42,737 nt of DNA from Alphaproteobacteria bacterium (GTDB taxonomy: Bacteria > Pseudomonadota > Alphaproteobacteria > Rs-D84). The DNA lies in NCBI GenBank assembly GCA_017650505.1, contig JAGCET010000034.1, positions 1 through 42,737 of the forward strand, written 5' to 3'. The translations under genes were made by a program, and so were the position numbers. Shown piece by piece: positions 32,026 through 41,090 of this stretch (position 1 is its first letter; every line of letters starts with the position of its first letter). The notes under the pieces are model-generated. The model was given only the letters and a program-made list of their open reading frames with translations. It made no database searches and was not told where the DNA came from.

Positions 32026-34003
32026 ACACAAACAAGTCTTTTACAAATTGTGCGTGTTCGGTGATGAATTTAAATCTAAATTCCGGTTTTTTACCCATAA
32101 GTTCGGAAACAATAGTGCGGGTTTTTTCGGTATCTTCGGCACCTTCGTCCGTGCGCGGTGGTAATTCAACACGAACCAGCCTGCGTGTTTTTGGCGACAT
32201 CGTTGTTTCCTTTAACTGATTCGGCATCATTTCACCAAGCCCCTTAAACCGGGATATCTCAACACGTTTGTTTTTATATTTGCCGGTTGTCAGTGATTCC
32301 AGTTCTTCATCACTGTCCACATAAATCGATTCGGTGCCGTATGTCAATTTATACAGCGGTGGGCAAGACAGGTACAGATGTCCCCCATAAATCAGTTGTG
32401 GCATAAATTGATAGAAAAACGTCATCAACAGTGATGCAATATGACTGCCGTCGACATCGGCATCGGTCATAATTATAATCTTGTCATATCGCAACTTGCC
32501 ATCGTCCCAATTTTTTACCGTGCCGGCACCAATAATGTCAATCAGGTCGTTTAATTCGCGATTGTTACCGAATCGTTCATCGGAATTCGATACGACATTT
32601 AGCACCTTGCCACGCAGGGGCATAATTGCCTGGGTCGCGCGGTCGCGTGCCTGTTTTGCGGTGCCGCCCGCCGATTCGCCTTCGACAATAAACAGTTCGG
32701 TTCCGGCAACACCATGCTTTGAACAATCGGCCAATTTTGCGGGCATACGAATACGTTTAGTCGGGGTTTTACGTGCAACCTCTTTGACTTGTTTTACGCG
32801 GATGCGCGCATTGGCCAAATTTATCACGAATTCCAGCAAAGCGTTCGCGGTTTTCGGATCGGATGCCAGGAACATTTCCCACGGGTCGCGCAGGGCAGAT
32901 TCGGTGTACTTGGCAACCTCTGGATTAGAAAGTTTTTCTTTGGTTTGACCCAAAAATTGCGGGGTTTTATAGAACACCGATACAATCGCGGCAACCGAAT
33001 CGAAGACATCATCGCCAATAATATTTGCGGCATTTTTATTGTTTACCTTTTCACCGTACGCCTTAATCCCGCGTGTGATGGCGGATTTGAATCCGGTTTC
33101 ATGTGTGCCGCCGTCAATCGTTGCGATGGTGTTGCAATATGAAGCAAAAAATCCATCGTCCGATGCCGCACCATTTTCGTCGGTTAAAAATGTCAGTGCC
33201 CATTCGACACGCCCCGAATCGTCCGGAAAATCAACCGAACCAGAAAACAGTTTTGGTAAAATACGCGGTTTTTCACGGGTCTTCTCGTCCAAAAAATCGG
33301 CTACTCCGTTTGGATAGTAAAATGTCGTTTCGGTCGGAATTTCCATATCTGCGGTCAATAATTCCGGGGCGCAATGCCAATCTATTTTAACGCCGCGCGA
33401 CAGAAATGCCTTGGCCCGGGCCATACGATAAATCTTAATCGGTTTGAATACCGCCGATTCGCCAAAGATTTCGTCATCAATCGTAAAGCGAATCTTGGTC
33501 CCGTGTGCCCGTGATGGGTTGCCACGTGTTATTTTTGATGTTGGGCGACCACGTGAAAAAGATTGGTGCCATTCGTACCCGTCGCGCGCAATCGTCACAT
33601 CCATACTGGACGAAAGGGCGTTTACAACCGCACTGCCCACGCCGTGCAGACCGCCACTGGTTTTATACACATTATTATTGAACTTGCCGCCCGAATGCAG
33701 GGTGGTAAGTATAACCTCTAGTGCGGATTTACCGGGGAATTTTGGGTGTTCGGCAACCGGAATGCCGCGACCGTCGTCGGCAATTTCTATTGTCTTAGAA
33801 TCTATTAAATTGACCGATATTTTTTTTGCAAAACCCGCGACGGCTTCGTCAATAGAATTGTCCATAATTTCAACCGGCAAATGGTGCCACGCCTTTTCAT
33901 CCGTGCCACCGATATACATCCCCGGACGCAGACGGACGGGCTCCAGTCCTTCCAAGACCTGGATATCCGATGCGTCATAAGAGTGCGAGTTTTGTTCAAC
34001 CAT
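32024..34003 (-). CDS. parE: DNA topoisomerase IV subunit B
   Basis: 659 aa type IIA topoisomerase ATPase/TOPRIM subunit that, with ParC, separates daughter chromosomes. GHKL motifs: DNSIDEAVAG, DDGRGIPV, YKTSGGLHGVGSAVVNALS. TOPRIM: ELFIVEGESAGGTAKQARDR and MTDADVDGSHI. The C-terminal GLGEMMPNQLKETTM and the length (GyrB is usually near 800 aa) fit ParE better than GyrB. The start has no ribosome site; the promoter puts transcription initiation about 3 nt before ATG, so the mRNA may be leaderless. Confidence 0.92.
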   Translation of the reverse strand: MVEQNSHSYDASDIQVLEGLEPVRLRPGMYIGGTDEKAWHHLPVEIMDNSIDEAVAGFAKKISVNLIDSKTIEIADDGRGIPVAEHPKFPGKSALEVILTTLHSGGKFNNNVYKTSGGLHGVGSAVVNALSSSMDVTIARDGYEWHQSFSRGRPTSKITRGNPSRAHGTKIRFTIDDEIFGESAVFKPIKIYRMARAKAFLSRGVKIDWHCAPELLTADMEIPTETTFYYPNGVADFLDEKTREKPRILPKLFSGSVDFPDDSGRVEWALTFLTDENGAASDDGFFASYCNTIATIDGGTHETGFKSAITRGIKAYGEKVNNKNAANIIGDDVFDSVAAIVSVFYKTPQFLGQTKEKLSNPEVAKYTESALRDPWEMFLASDPKTANALLEFVINLANARIRVKQVKEVARKTPTKRIRMPAKLADCSKHGVAGTELFIVEGESAGGTAKQARDRATQAIMPLRGKVLNVVSNSDERFGNNRELNDLIDIIGAGTVKNWDDGKLRYDKIIIMTDADVDGSHIASLLMTFFYQFMPQLIYGGHLYLSCPPLYKLTYGTESIYVDSDEELESLTTGKYKNKRVEISRFKGLGEMMPNQLKETTMSPKTRRLVRVELPPRTDEGAEDTEKTRTIVSELMGKKPEFRFKFITEHAQFVKDLFV

Positions 34004-34012
34004 AACACGTAA

Positions 34013-34041
34013 TTATTAGAACATTATTTCGTTTTGTGCAA
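34013..34041 (-). promoter_or_regulatory. Promoter of parE
   Basis: On the minus strand TTGCAC (34036-34041), 17 nt, TAATAA (34013-34018), only 9 nt before the start codon. Confidence 0.55.
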
Positions 34042-34086
34042 GCCTAAACGTAAAAAATCACCCGGAAAAATAAGATTTTATTGGGC

Positions 34087-34114
34087 TTGATTTTGTTTAT
34101 ATGCGGACTATATA
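34087..34114 (+). promoter_or_regulatory. Putative promoter of dnaJ
   Basis: TTGATT (34087-34092), 16 nt, TATATA (34109-34114). No heat-shock inverted repeat (CIRCE) was seen. Confidence 0.45.
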
Positions 34115-34144
34115 TTTATACAAGTAAAATACGGACGTATAGAA

Positions 34145-35272
34145 ATGAATAAAAATCCTTATGAAGTTTTGGGCGTTGCGCGCGATGCGTCGGATGCCGA
34201 TATTAAAAAGGCATATCATAAATTGGTTATGAAATATCATCCGGATAAAAATCCGGGGGATAAAACCGCCGAAGAAAAGTTCAAAGATGTTAACAATGCT
34301 TTTGATATCTTGAAAGACCCACAAAAACGTGCGGCGTATGACCGGTACGGCGATGCCGCGTTCGCGGGTGGAAATGGTGCATCGGCCGGGATGGGCGGTA
34401 ATCCGTTCGGAAACGGTGCGTTCCACTTTGATATGGGTGGCGGCAATGGTATGGAAGATATTTTGCGAGAGGCAATGCGCGGTTTCGGATTTGGTGGATT
34501 TGACGGCGCGTCGCGTGGTGGCGCTTCGGCCCAGGCGCGTGGTCGCGATTTATTGGACGAAGTTGTAATCAGTTTGCGTGATGCGTATTTTGGGAAAACA
34601 CACACTGTAAAATTTGCCAGTAATGTGAAGTGTGAAAAGTGTAATGGCTATGGCACCGCGGATGGAAAACCGGCACCGACCTGTCCACGTTGTCATGGGA
34701 CGGGCTATGTGAATGTCCAGCGTGGATTTTTTGCAATGCAAACGCCGTGCCCGGAATGTAATGGGTTGGGACACAAGATAGATAAAAAGTGTCCTGATTG
34801 CGATGGTACGGGGGCGGTGCATAAAAATCGGACCATTGATGTTAAAATTCCCGCCGGTATCGAAGATGGGGCACGGCTGCGCCTTGCAGGCCAGGGTGAG
34901 GCCGGTGCAAACGGTGGGCCCGCCGGTGATTTCTATTTAGATGTGCGTGTTAAACCGGATGACAGGTTCGTGCGTGACGGTGCAAATTTAATAATGCATG
35001 TGGATTTGCCGTTTACGACACTGGCATTGGGGGATGAAATTGAAATTGAAACTATCGATGATAAAAAATTGGTGGTCAAAGTGCCAAGTGGAACCCAGGT
35101 TGGCGAAAAACTGCGCGTGCGTGGACACGGCATGCCGACGGGACGTGCGTCATCGTTTGGTGATTTGTATATAGAAATTGGTATTGTTATCCCAACAAAA
35201 TTGACCGATAAACAGAAAAAGATATTGGCGGAATTTGCCGAAACAAAACCCGCCAAAAAGGGTTGGTTCTAA
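34145..35272 (+). CDS. dnaJ: Chaperone DnaJ
   Basis: 375 aa Hsp40 co-chaperone that stimulates DnaK. The J domain has HPD at 32-34. A Gly/Phe-rich linker follows (about 75-130). Then come four zinc motifs [24 protein letters not shown] and CPDCDGTG, and the two client-binding domains. All key residues are present. dnaK and grpE are not in the window; dnaJ is monocistronic with a terminator after it. The ribosome site is weak. Confidence 0.97.
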   Translation: MNKNPYEVLGVARDASDADIKKAYHKLVMKYHPDKNPGDKTAEEKFKDVNNAFDILKDPQKRAAYDRYGDAAFAGGNGASAGMGGNPFGNGAFHFDMGGGNGMEDILREAMRGFGFGGFDGASRGGASAQARGRDLLDEVVISLRDAYFGKTHTVKFASNVKCEKCNGYGTADGKPAPTCPRCHGTGYVNVQRGFFAMQTPCPECNGLGHKIDKKCPDCDGTGAVHKNRTIDVKIPAGIEDGARLRLAGQGEAGANGGPAGDFYLDVRVKPDDRFVRDGANLIMHVDLPFTTLALGDEIEIETIDDKKLVVKVPSGTQVGEKLRVRGHGMPTGRASSFGDLYIEIGIVIPTKLTDKQKKILAEFAETKPAKKGWF

Positions 35273-35314
35273 ATCGACGTATACACCGGATTTTAATGTA
35301 TAGGCAAAAATTTA

Positions 35315-35339
35315 CCCGCCATGATTTGGCGGGATTTTT
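35315..35339. terminator. Terminator between dnaJ and pgsA
   Basis: Perfect 7-bp stem CCCGCCA (35315-35321) / TGGCGGG (35327-35333), 5-nt loop, ATTTTT after it. AAAAATTTA on the other side allows minus-strand use. Confidence 0.85.
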
Positions 35340-35346
35340 GAACCGA

Positions 35347-35946
35347 TTATTTTATTTTCTTTAATTTATGGGCGAAATCCATCGTATATTGCACCGCGGA
35401 CCAAACACTGGCCACCAATGCAAACCATAATGAAAAAATTCCAATGTTGGGCAGGGCATAAATTGCATATACCAGTGCACGACTGTCCGATGTTGCGGTA
35501 ACAGATGCGCCAATTGCAAATAACAACAAAAATGCCGATATCGCAATCATTTGCATTGTGGCCTTGATTTTTCCGGGGGTAAAACGGGACTTTGGATGTT
35601 CGGCGGTCATTTTGTGTAATCCTAAAAATTCGCGCAGGCCACTGACATACAACTCACGCGCGATCATCAAGATGATGGGAATAACAATAAACCATACTGG
35701 CATCATTATACAGAGTAATACAAATGAATTTGTCACCAAAAACTTATCTGCGACACTGTCTAAAACAATGCCGATTTTTGTGCACGCATTGTACTTGCGC
35801 GCAAGGTACCCATCAAAAAAGTCACTTAGCTCTGCAAGTAGAACTAATATAAATGTTGTTTTATACATACCGGTCATTAGTGTCCCAATCATTGCAAAAG
35901 ATGCGAAAATTCGGAACGCGGATAAAAAGTTTACAAAAAATTTCAT
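35347..35946 (-). CDS. pgsA: CDP-diacylglycerol-glycerol-3-phosphate 3-phosphatidyltransferase
   Basis: 199 aa membrane enzyme committing CDP-diacylglycerol to phosphatidylglycerol. The CDP-alcohol phosphotransferase signature DxxDGxxAR(x8)GxxxDxxxD is complete: D42, D45, G46, A49, R50, G59, D63, D67. Several hydrophobic helices surround it. Ribosome site AAAGGAG. It follows uvrC by 39 nt, an order also common in other proteobacteria (uvrC-pgsA). Confidence 0.93.
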   Translation of the reverse strand: MKFFVNFLSAFRIFASFAMIGTLMTGMYKTTFILVLLAELSDFFDGYLARKYNACTKIGIVLDSVADKFLVTNSFVLLCIMMPVWFIVIPIILMIARELYVSGLREFLGLHKMTAEHPKSRFTPGKIKATMQMIAISAFLLLFAIGASVTATSDSRALVYAIYALPNIGIFSLWFALVASVWSAVQYTMDFAHKLKKIK

Positions 35947-35976
35947 ATTGTTTCTCCTTTTATATATGTAATGGTA

Positions 35977-35985
35977 ATTATACCA
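35977..35985 (-). promoter_or_regulatory. Possible extended -10 promoter of pgsA
   Basis: TGGTATAAT on the minus strand, inside an 8-bp AT-rich inverted repeat (TAATGGTA 35969-35976 / TACCATTA 35981-35988) that spans the uvrC stop. No -35 box. Confidence 0.35.
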
Positions 35986-37413
35986 TTATTGGTGAAAATG
36001 GCCATATATTTTTTCGGCGGCGGATTTTCCAAGGTTTGGTACGCGCATAAGGGTTTTTATATCGGCGTCTATTATTGCGCGAACAGAACCAAAGTGATTC
36101 AATAATAGTTTTTTTCGTATTGGTCCGATGCCTTCGATTTCGTCAAGACATGAACCGGTCATTGATTTTGCGCGCCTTGTGCGGTGATATGTTATGACAA
36201 ATCTGTGCGCTTCATCACGAACGCGACGCAACAGCAAAAAAAGTTTCGAATCTTTTGGCATGGTTCTGTCTTCGGTACCGTCCGGCATAATAAAATGTTC
36301 ATCACCATTGCGAACTTCGCCCTTGGTGACACCAAGAATCGGAATGTTAGGGGCCGTTTTGTGTGCAATATTCCATTGGGCGCGGCCACCGTCAACGATT
36401 ATTAAATCTAATTCTGGACTGTTCTTTACCGCGCGTTCGATGAATTCGGCCATCATTGCGATATCGTTCCCTGACCGCGCGTTATCATGCAGTTTGAAAT
36501 GTCGATATCCGGTTTTAATAAACCCATCGTGTCCAAATGTTATCATTGCACCAACCGGGTTTGTTCCAAATAAATGTGAATTGTCAAACACGCCCGCATA
36601 ATTTATTTTTTTGCCAATCCATTTTTCCATCGTGTCAATCGTTTTTGACCAATTTGTAAAATCTTCATTTTTTTGGATATACAGCGGATTCCGCTGTATA
36701 CCGCGGACAGATGTTTTGGTAAGTGCCGAAATTTTGTCGCGAATGATTCCCGCGTTTTCATATTCCATTTGTTCCGATAATTTTTTCATTTGTTCCGATA
36801 GTTCCGCTATTATTGGTTCGCTGTCGCCGGTTAGAATTCTGCGTGCAAGTTTTACATTTTCATCATAATCAGGAACCCTCATGGTGCACGGACCACTGCA
36901 TCGGCCGATTTGGTACAGCAGGCACGGACGTGTGCGATTTCGCATAAAACTGTCCGTGCAAGTGCGCAGACGACAAACCTTTTGAATCATTTTTATTGTT
37001 TCATTTAATGCCTGAACCGAAGGGTAAGGTCCGTATACATCACGTCGTTGCGATATTTTGCCACGAAATTTTAATAAACGCGGATATTCGTGATTGGTTA
37101 ATGCCAGCATTGGGTACATTTTTCCATCGGTTAGCATGATGTTGTATTTCGGTTTTTCATCCTTGATAAGTTTTTGTTCCAACAACAATGCATCCGATTC
37201 GGTTGGGGTGATTTCCCATTCTATGCGTGTGACCAATGACCGCATAACCTGTTTATGTAATTCCAGTTTTGATATGTCCACATATTGGGCCAATCGGTTG
37301 GCCAGATTTTTTGCCTTGCCTACGTACAGCAGGTTCCCGTCCGAATCATACATGCGATATACCCCGGGTGATGCGGGTGCGTTTGCAATTAAATCGCGGA
37401 ATTGAATATTCAT
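35986..37413 (-). CDS. uvrC: Excinuclease ABC subunit C, compact form
   Basis: 475 aa against about 600 in most bacteria. Present: GIY-YIG nuclease domain (residues 14-95), cysteine cluster (C147, C152, C164, C172, C176), UVR helix pair (about 198-235), the RNase H-like 5'-incision core with D277 (FDNSH), D341 (IVDGG) and H403 (DEAHRF), and two HhH motifs at the end. About 110-120 residues that normally lie between UVR and the FDxSH motif are missing: only about 40 separate them here. Catalytic residues of both nucleases are intact, so it is probably functional. ATG 37413 has AAAAGGT close upstream. Confidence 0.92.
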   Translation of the reverse strand: MNIQFRDLIANAPASPGVYRMYDSDGNLLYVGKAKNLANRLAQYVDISKLELHKQVMRSLVTRIEWEITPTESDALLLEQKLIKDEKPKYNIMLTDGKMYPMLALTNHEYPRLLKFRGKISQRRDVYGPYPSVQALNETIKMIQKVCRLRTCTDSFMRNRTRPCLLYQIGRCSGPCTMRVPDYDENVKLARRILTGDSEPIIAELSEQMKKLSEQMEYENAGIIRDKISALTKTSVRGIQRNPLYIQKNEDFTNWSKTIDTMEKWIGKKINYAGVFDNSHLFGTNPVGAMITFGHDGFIKTGYRHFKLHDNARSGNDIAMMAEFIERAVKNSPELDLIIVDGGRAQWNIAHKTAPNIPILGVTKGEVRNGDEHFIMPDGTEDRTMPKDSKLFLLLRRVRDEAHRFVITYHRTRRAKSMTGSCLDEIEGIGPIRKKLLLNHFGSVRAIIDADIKTLMRVPNLGKSAAEKIYGHFHQ

Positions 37414-37420
37414 ACCTTTT

Positions 37421-37449
37421 ATGATAGAATAAGAATGTATAAATATCAA
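37421..37449 (-). promoter_or_regulatory. Promoter of uvrC
   Basis: On the minus strand TTGATA (37444-37449), 17 nt, TATCAT (37421-37426). Transcription would start very close to ATG 37413. Confidence 0.5.
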
Positions 37450-37464
37450 ATAAAGGAATAAAAA

Positions 37465-37929
37465 ATGAAAAATGAATCTGGTCGTTCTATGATTGAAATG
37501 TTGGGTGTGCTGGCTATTATGGGTGTGATAACGGTCGGTGCGATTGGTATGATTTCGACGGCGATGCGTACGCAAAAGCGCAATGCGGTTAACGAAGAAG
37601 TCTTGCAAATAGTGACCGGTGTACGCCAGTTGTTGGGCGAATATGATGATTTTTCGCATATAAATAACACAACTATTTTTGGCGCGATTGGTATGTCGCC
37701 CAAGAATACTTATGGTGGCGGATATGAATTGGCTGTGGACCCGTCGAATTCACGTCAATTTATTGTTTCGATTACCGGATTATCGAATACCGATTGTGAA
37801 TATTTCGTTACCAAGGCATGGTCCGATTCGGTTGGGTATCAGAAATCTGATGGCAAGCAAGGTGGTGCGACCGGGTCGTGTAATTTGGGCAATGGCCGAA
37901 ATATCGTCAAAATAACGTATGGCGAATAA
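37465..37929 (+). CDS. Prepilin-like protein, type IVb (PilS-like)
   Basis: 154 aa, ribosome site AAAGGAA. The leader is MKNESGR, and then SMIEMLGVLAIMGVITVGAIGM, the hydrophobic pilin helix with Glu at mature position 4-5. A soluble domain follows with two cysteines (NTDCEYF, GSCNLGN) in positions suggesting a C-terminal loop. Sequence and size resemble the product at 1845-2300, so these are probably paralogues. It starts an operon with the pseudouridine synthase (6 nt) and the AsmA-like gene. Confidence 0.8.
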   Translation: MKNESGRSMIEMLGVLAIMGVITVGAIGMISTAMRTQKRNAVNEEVLQIVTGVRQLLGEYDDFSHINNTTIFGAIGMSPKNTYGGGYELAVDPSNSRQFIVSITGLSNTDCEYFVTKAWSDSVGYQKSDGKQGGATGSCNLGNGRNIVKITYGE

Positions 37930-37935
37930 ATAAGA

Positions 37936-38901
37936 ATGGCGGATTTAACAATTGTTTCGCCGGTCGAAGATGGAACGCGATTGTTGCGGTGGTTCCTGCG
38001 TCATTTTCCATCAATGCCGCAACGTGAGTTTTATCGATTGTGTCGCGGTGGCCAAATACGTGTGAATTCGCGTCGTTGCAAAGGTACCGAGGTTTTACAT
38101 AAGGGGGATGGCATCCGTGTTCCACCAACGTTGGTCGAATACACCGTTGCACCCAAAAAAGACGAATCGGGTGAAAAGTTTTCTTTATCAGATTTAGAAC
38201 AATTGCGCAAAACAATAATTCACAGTGATGATGATATTGTTGTTTTTAACAAACCGGCGGGATTAGCGGTTCAGGGCGGAACTGGTATTCGTCGTTCTGT
38301 GGATAAAATGGCGGCGGCATTATTCCCGTATCATAAAATATCACTTGTTCATCGTTTAGATATGGAAACAAGTGGATTGTTGGTTGTGGCCAAAAATCAA
38401 CGTGCAGCGCAAAATCTTGCACACCAATTTCAAAATAAAATTGCGCATAAAGAATATTTGGCTTTATTAAATGGCGATGTTGTCGATTCGCGCGGCGTCA
38501 TAGATAATTATATGTTAAAGGGTCGTGTGTTTGATGGACCGGAACGTGAAAACGGTACGGGTGCACGTCCACATCATGCGGTTACCGAATATCGTGTTTT
38601 GACGCGTGCGTCCGGAATGTTGACATGGATTTTGTTTTCGCCAAGGACGGGTCGTACTCATCAGTTAAGATTGCATAGTGCATTTTCATTAAATGCGCCA
38701 ATTGTTGGTGATGACCTGTATGGTGTTGGACGTAAAATGAGTCCAGAGTTGCAATCGGTACTGACGACCAAGAATTTGTTTTTGTTTGCGTATAAGTTAA
38801 CACTTCGGCATCCGTCCAGTGGAAAAATAATTTCTTTCCAGGCACCGGTGCCGGATTTTATGAAACCGGTGATAAATTTGTTGGAATTGCCGATACCATA
38901 G
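37936..38901 (+). CDS. Pseudouridine synthase, RluC/RluD family
   Basis: 321 aa. An S4-type RNA-binding segment (about 15-65, FYRLCRGGQIRVNSRRC) is followed by the synthase core. VVFNKPAGLAVQGG and the catalytic motif HRLDMETSG (D142) convert uridines in 23S rRNA to pseudouridine. GRTHQLRLH is the later family motif. Which 23S positions are modified (RluC type 955/2504/2580 or RluD type) cannot be told from the sequence alone. The ribosome site is poor and translation may be coupled to the pilin gene. Confidence 0.9.
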   Translation: MADLTIVSPVEDGTRLLRWFLRHFPSMPQREFYRLCRGGQIRVNSRRCKGTEVLHKGDGIRVPPTLVEYTVAPKKDESGEKFSLSDLEQLRKTIIHSDDDIVVFNKPAGLAVQGGTGIRRSVDKMAAALFPYHKISLVHRLDMETSGLLVVAKNQRAAQNLAHQFQNKIAHKEYLALLNGDVVDSRGVIDNYMLKGRVFDGPERENGTGARPHHAVTEYRVLTRASGMLTWILFSPRTGRTHQLRLHSAFSLNAPIVGDDLYGVGRKMSPELQSVLTTKNLFLFAYKLTLRHPSSGKIISFQAPVPDFMKPVINLLELPIP

Positions 38902-38915
38902 GTTAAGAGACTAAT

Positions 38916-40991
38916 ATGATAAAGAAAAATAAGTTTTTTATTGTTGCGCGTATTGTGTTTTTGTTCTTTGCCGTGTTGGTCGTGGCAATTATTGTTGCGT
39001 TAAGCCAAATGGATATGAATACTTTGCGTAATAACTTGTTGAATGTGTTGCGTGCTTCGACCGGAATGCAGGTGGAAATTTTGGGTGATGTTTCGTGGAA
39101 ACTATCTTTGCGGCCACGGGTGACGATGCATAATGTTGTGATTCCAAATAATGGCGATGCGAAACATAAAAATTTATTTGATGCGGAAACGGTGGATGTG
39201 CAGATAAATTTGATATCTTTGTTTACGAACAGACCGGCGATACAACGTGTTGGAATAAACAATGCGTCGATATATTTGAATGACAATATATGGAATAGAA
39301 AAAATGGCAATACGGCGGATTCCGCTGTACAGCAAGATTTGGAAAAACCAGAATACCCATTTGAAGAACCGGGATTGGGTGCGTTGGGTATAAGTAATTT
39401 ATTGGTATATATGAATGGTGAAAAATATGTGTTGCCACGAATGAATATTCGGTATTCGGACCGTTCTGGGGCGCGTGAATATCGCGGTTGGATAAATCCA
39501 AAATCAACGGTTATTCCTTTTATTATATCGTTTGATAAATATAATGCAGAACGTAAAGTTTATCCGGTAAGTGTTGCATTTTCTTCCGATGGTGATGCGT
39601 TGATTGCAAATGTCGCATTGGAAGGAACCAGCAAGATTCCAATAGATTTTGTGATTACGGGTGATATTCCCGATATTCGTCCGATTGGGGAATTATTGAA
39701 TATGGAATTTCCAAAAATGCCGGCGGTTCAGGTAGATATTTCGGGTGGCGTTGGGCACAAGAAATTGACCTTGCATAAATCTTCGATTGTCGTTCGGGGC
39801 GGTGAAATTAAATTGTCGGGTTCGTTGGATTGGGGCAAGAAAAAGCCAGAGTTAAATATAAATTTGGCATCCAAAAAAGTGAATTTGATGGAACTGTTCC
39901 CGGAACTGTATGGTTCGTCGACGAAGCCAAAGGGACGGGAATTAAACGTGTTTCACGATATGCCACTGTTTGGTAAATACTTGTACCAAAATCAGATTAC
40001 TGCGAGTGTTGAATTGGGCAAACTTATAATGTATCGAAATTTGTCGTTGGATAATCTGAAGGTAAACTTGCGTGCCCGTGATGCCAAGTTACGTGTCGAT
40101 GCCAAAACCGGATTTGTTGATGGTAATATTGTTGCGGCGATAAATGGCGATGTTGATGTATCGGGACGTATAGATGCAGAAATGGGCGGCGTTGGTCATG
40201 GTATTACAATTGGAACATTGTTAGACCAGATAAAAATTAAAGACTTTATATCCGATTTGCCGTTGGATTTTGAAACCTATGTGCGTGCATCGGGTCGTGA
40301 TATGTCAGAGGTTATGCACACGATAACTGGGCCAGTGCGGGTATATTCGGTCGGGAATGGTTGGGCGCATTCTGAATTGGTTGAGTATATGTATGGTGAA
40401 GATTTCTTGACCAGTCTGCGCCACAGTATTCACGATATGTTTTCATCAAACAAGAAATACAATCAAATGACAATCAAGGCCGCGACGGCTAACCTGAAAC
40501 TGCGTGATGGGCTTATTGAAACGCAAAATGGTGTGGCGATTGAAACGAATGCGATAAATGTGATGTTAGATGGCACGGTTGATTTGGGCGCGGAAACGTT
40601 AAGTCTGTCTTTGACAACGATACCGGTGCGTGGAATTAAACTGTCAATCAGTGGTAATGTTGTAAACACTATTACAATAACCGGGAATTTGGCCGAACCA
40701 GATATTCAAATAAGTGGGGCTGCCATCGCGGGCAAGGCGTTGTCTGCGACCGGCCTTGGGTTATTGTTGGCACCGTTTACCGGTGGTGTGGGTTTGTTGG
40801 CCGGGGCCGGGGTCGGATTGTTGGCGGGGGATTTGTTGACGAATTGGTTGGCGGATGATAATCCGTGCAAAACCGCACTGGAACGCGGTGCGCCGTCGCA
40901 TAAAAATGACCCGGAATGGATGGATTTGTCGGCCGCGGAATTGGCAAACGGTGTCATAAATTCGACCAAAAAGTCCGATTCTAATAAATAA
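38916..40991 (+). CDS. AsmA family envelope protein
   Basis: 691 aa. One N-terminal membrane helix (about 8-30, FIVARIVFLFFAVLVVAIIVAL) leads into a long periplasmic beta-rich domain with the AsmA start TGMQVEILGDVSWKLSLRPRV. A C-terminal AsmA-like stretch contains DGTVDLGAETLSLSL and GNLAEPDIQ. AsmA-like proteins form bridge-like channels for phospholipid transfer to the outer membrane. The tail has an unusual Gly/Leu-rich hydrophobic segment (GLGLLLAPFTGGVGLLAGAG) before NWLADDNPC. 14 nt after the pseudouridine synthase gene, same operon. Confidence 0.85.
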   Translation: MIKKNKFFIVARIVFLFFAVLVVAIIVALSQMDMNTLRNNLLNVLRASTGMQVEILGDVSWKLSLRPRVTMHNVVIPNNGDAKHKNLFDAETVDVQINLISLFTNRPAIQRVGINNASIYLNDNIWNRKNGNTADSAVQQDLEKPEYPFEEPGLGALGISNLLVYMNGEKYVLPRMNIRYSDRSGAREYRGWINPKSTVIPFIISFDKYNAERKVYPVSVAFSSDGDALIANVALEGTSKIPIDFVITGDIPDIRPIGELLNMEFPKMPAVQVDISGGVGHKKLTLHKSSIVVRGGEIKLSGSLDWGKKKPELNINLASKKVNLMELFPELYGSSTKPKGRELNVFHDMPLFGKYLYQNQITASVELGKLIMYRNLSLDNLKVNLRARDAKLRVDAKTGFVDGNIVAAINGDVDVSGRIDAEMGGVGHGITIGTLLDQIKIKDFISDLPLDFETYVRASGRDMSEVMHTITGPVRVYSVGNGWAHSELVEYMYGEDFLTSLRHSIHDMFSSNKKYNQMTIKAATANLKLRDGLIETQNGVAIETNAINVMLDGTVDLGAETLSLSLTTIPVRGIKLSISGNVVNTITITGNLAEPDIQISGAAIAGKALSATGLGLLLAPFTGGVGLLAGAGVGLLAGDLLTNWLADDNPCKTALERGAPSHKNDPEWMDLSAAELANGVINSTKKSDSNK

Positions 40992-41013
40992 TTGCCGGGG
41001 TGTGCTTTTACTC

Positions 41014-41043
41014 TTGCACCGAATCGGCATTTTTTGTTAAAAT
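41014..41043 (+). promoter_or_regulatory. Promoter of dnaN
   Basis: TTGCAC (41014-41019), 18 nt, TAAAAT (41038-41043), 48 nt before the start codon. Confidence 0.5.
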
Positions 41044-41090
41044 ATCACCCAGAATGTAGAAAACAGAATGAAAGAAACAGGAGTTATGAA

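Noticed and set aside
32024..34003. Assignment as gyrB
   Set aside because: Length of 659 aa, absence of the GyrB insertion and the GEMMPNQLKETTM-type C-terminus favour ParE.
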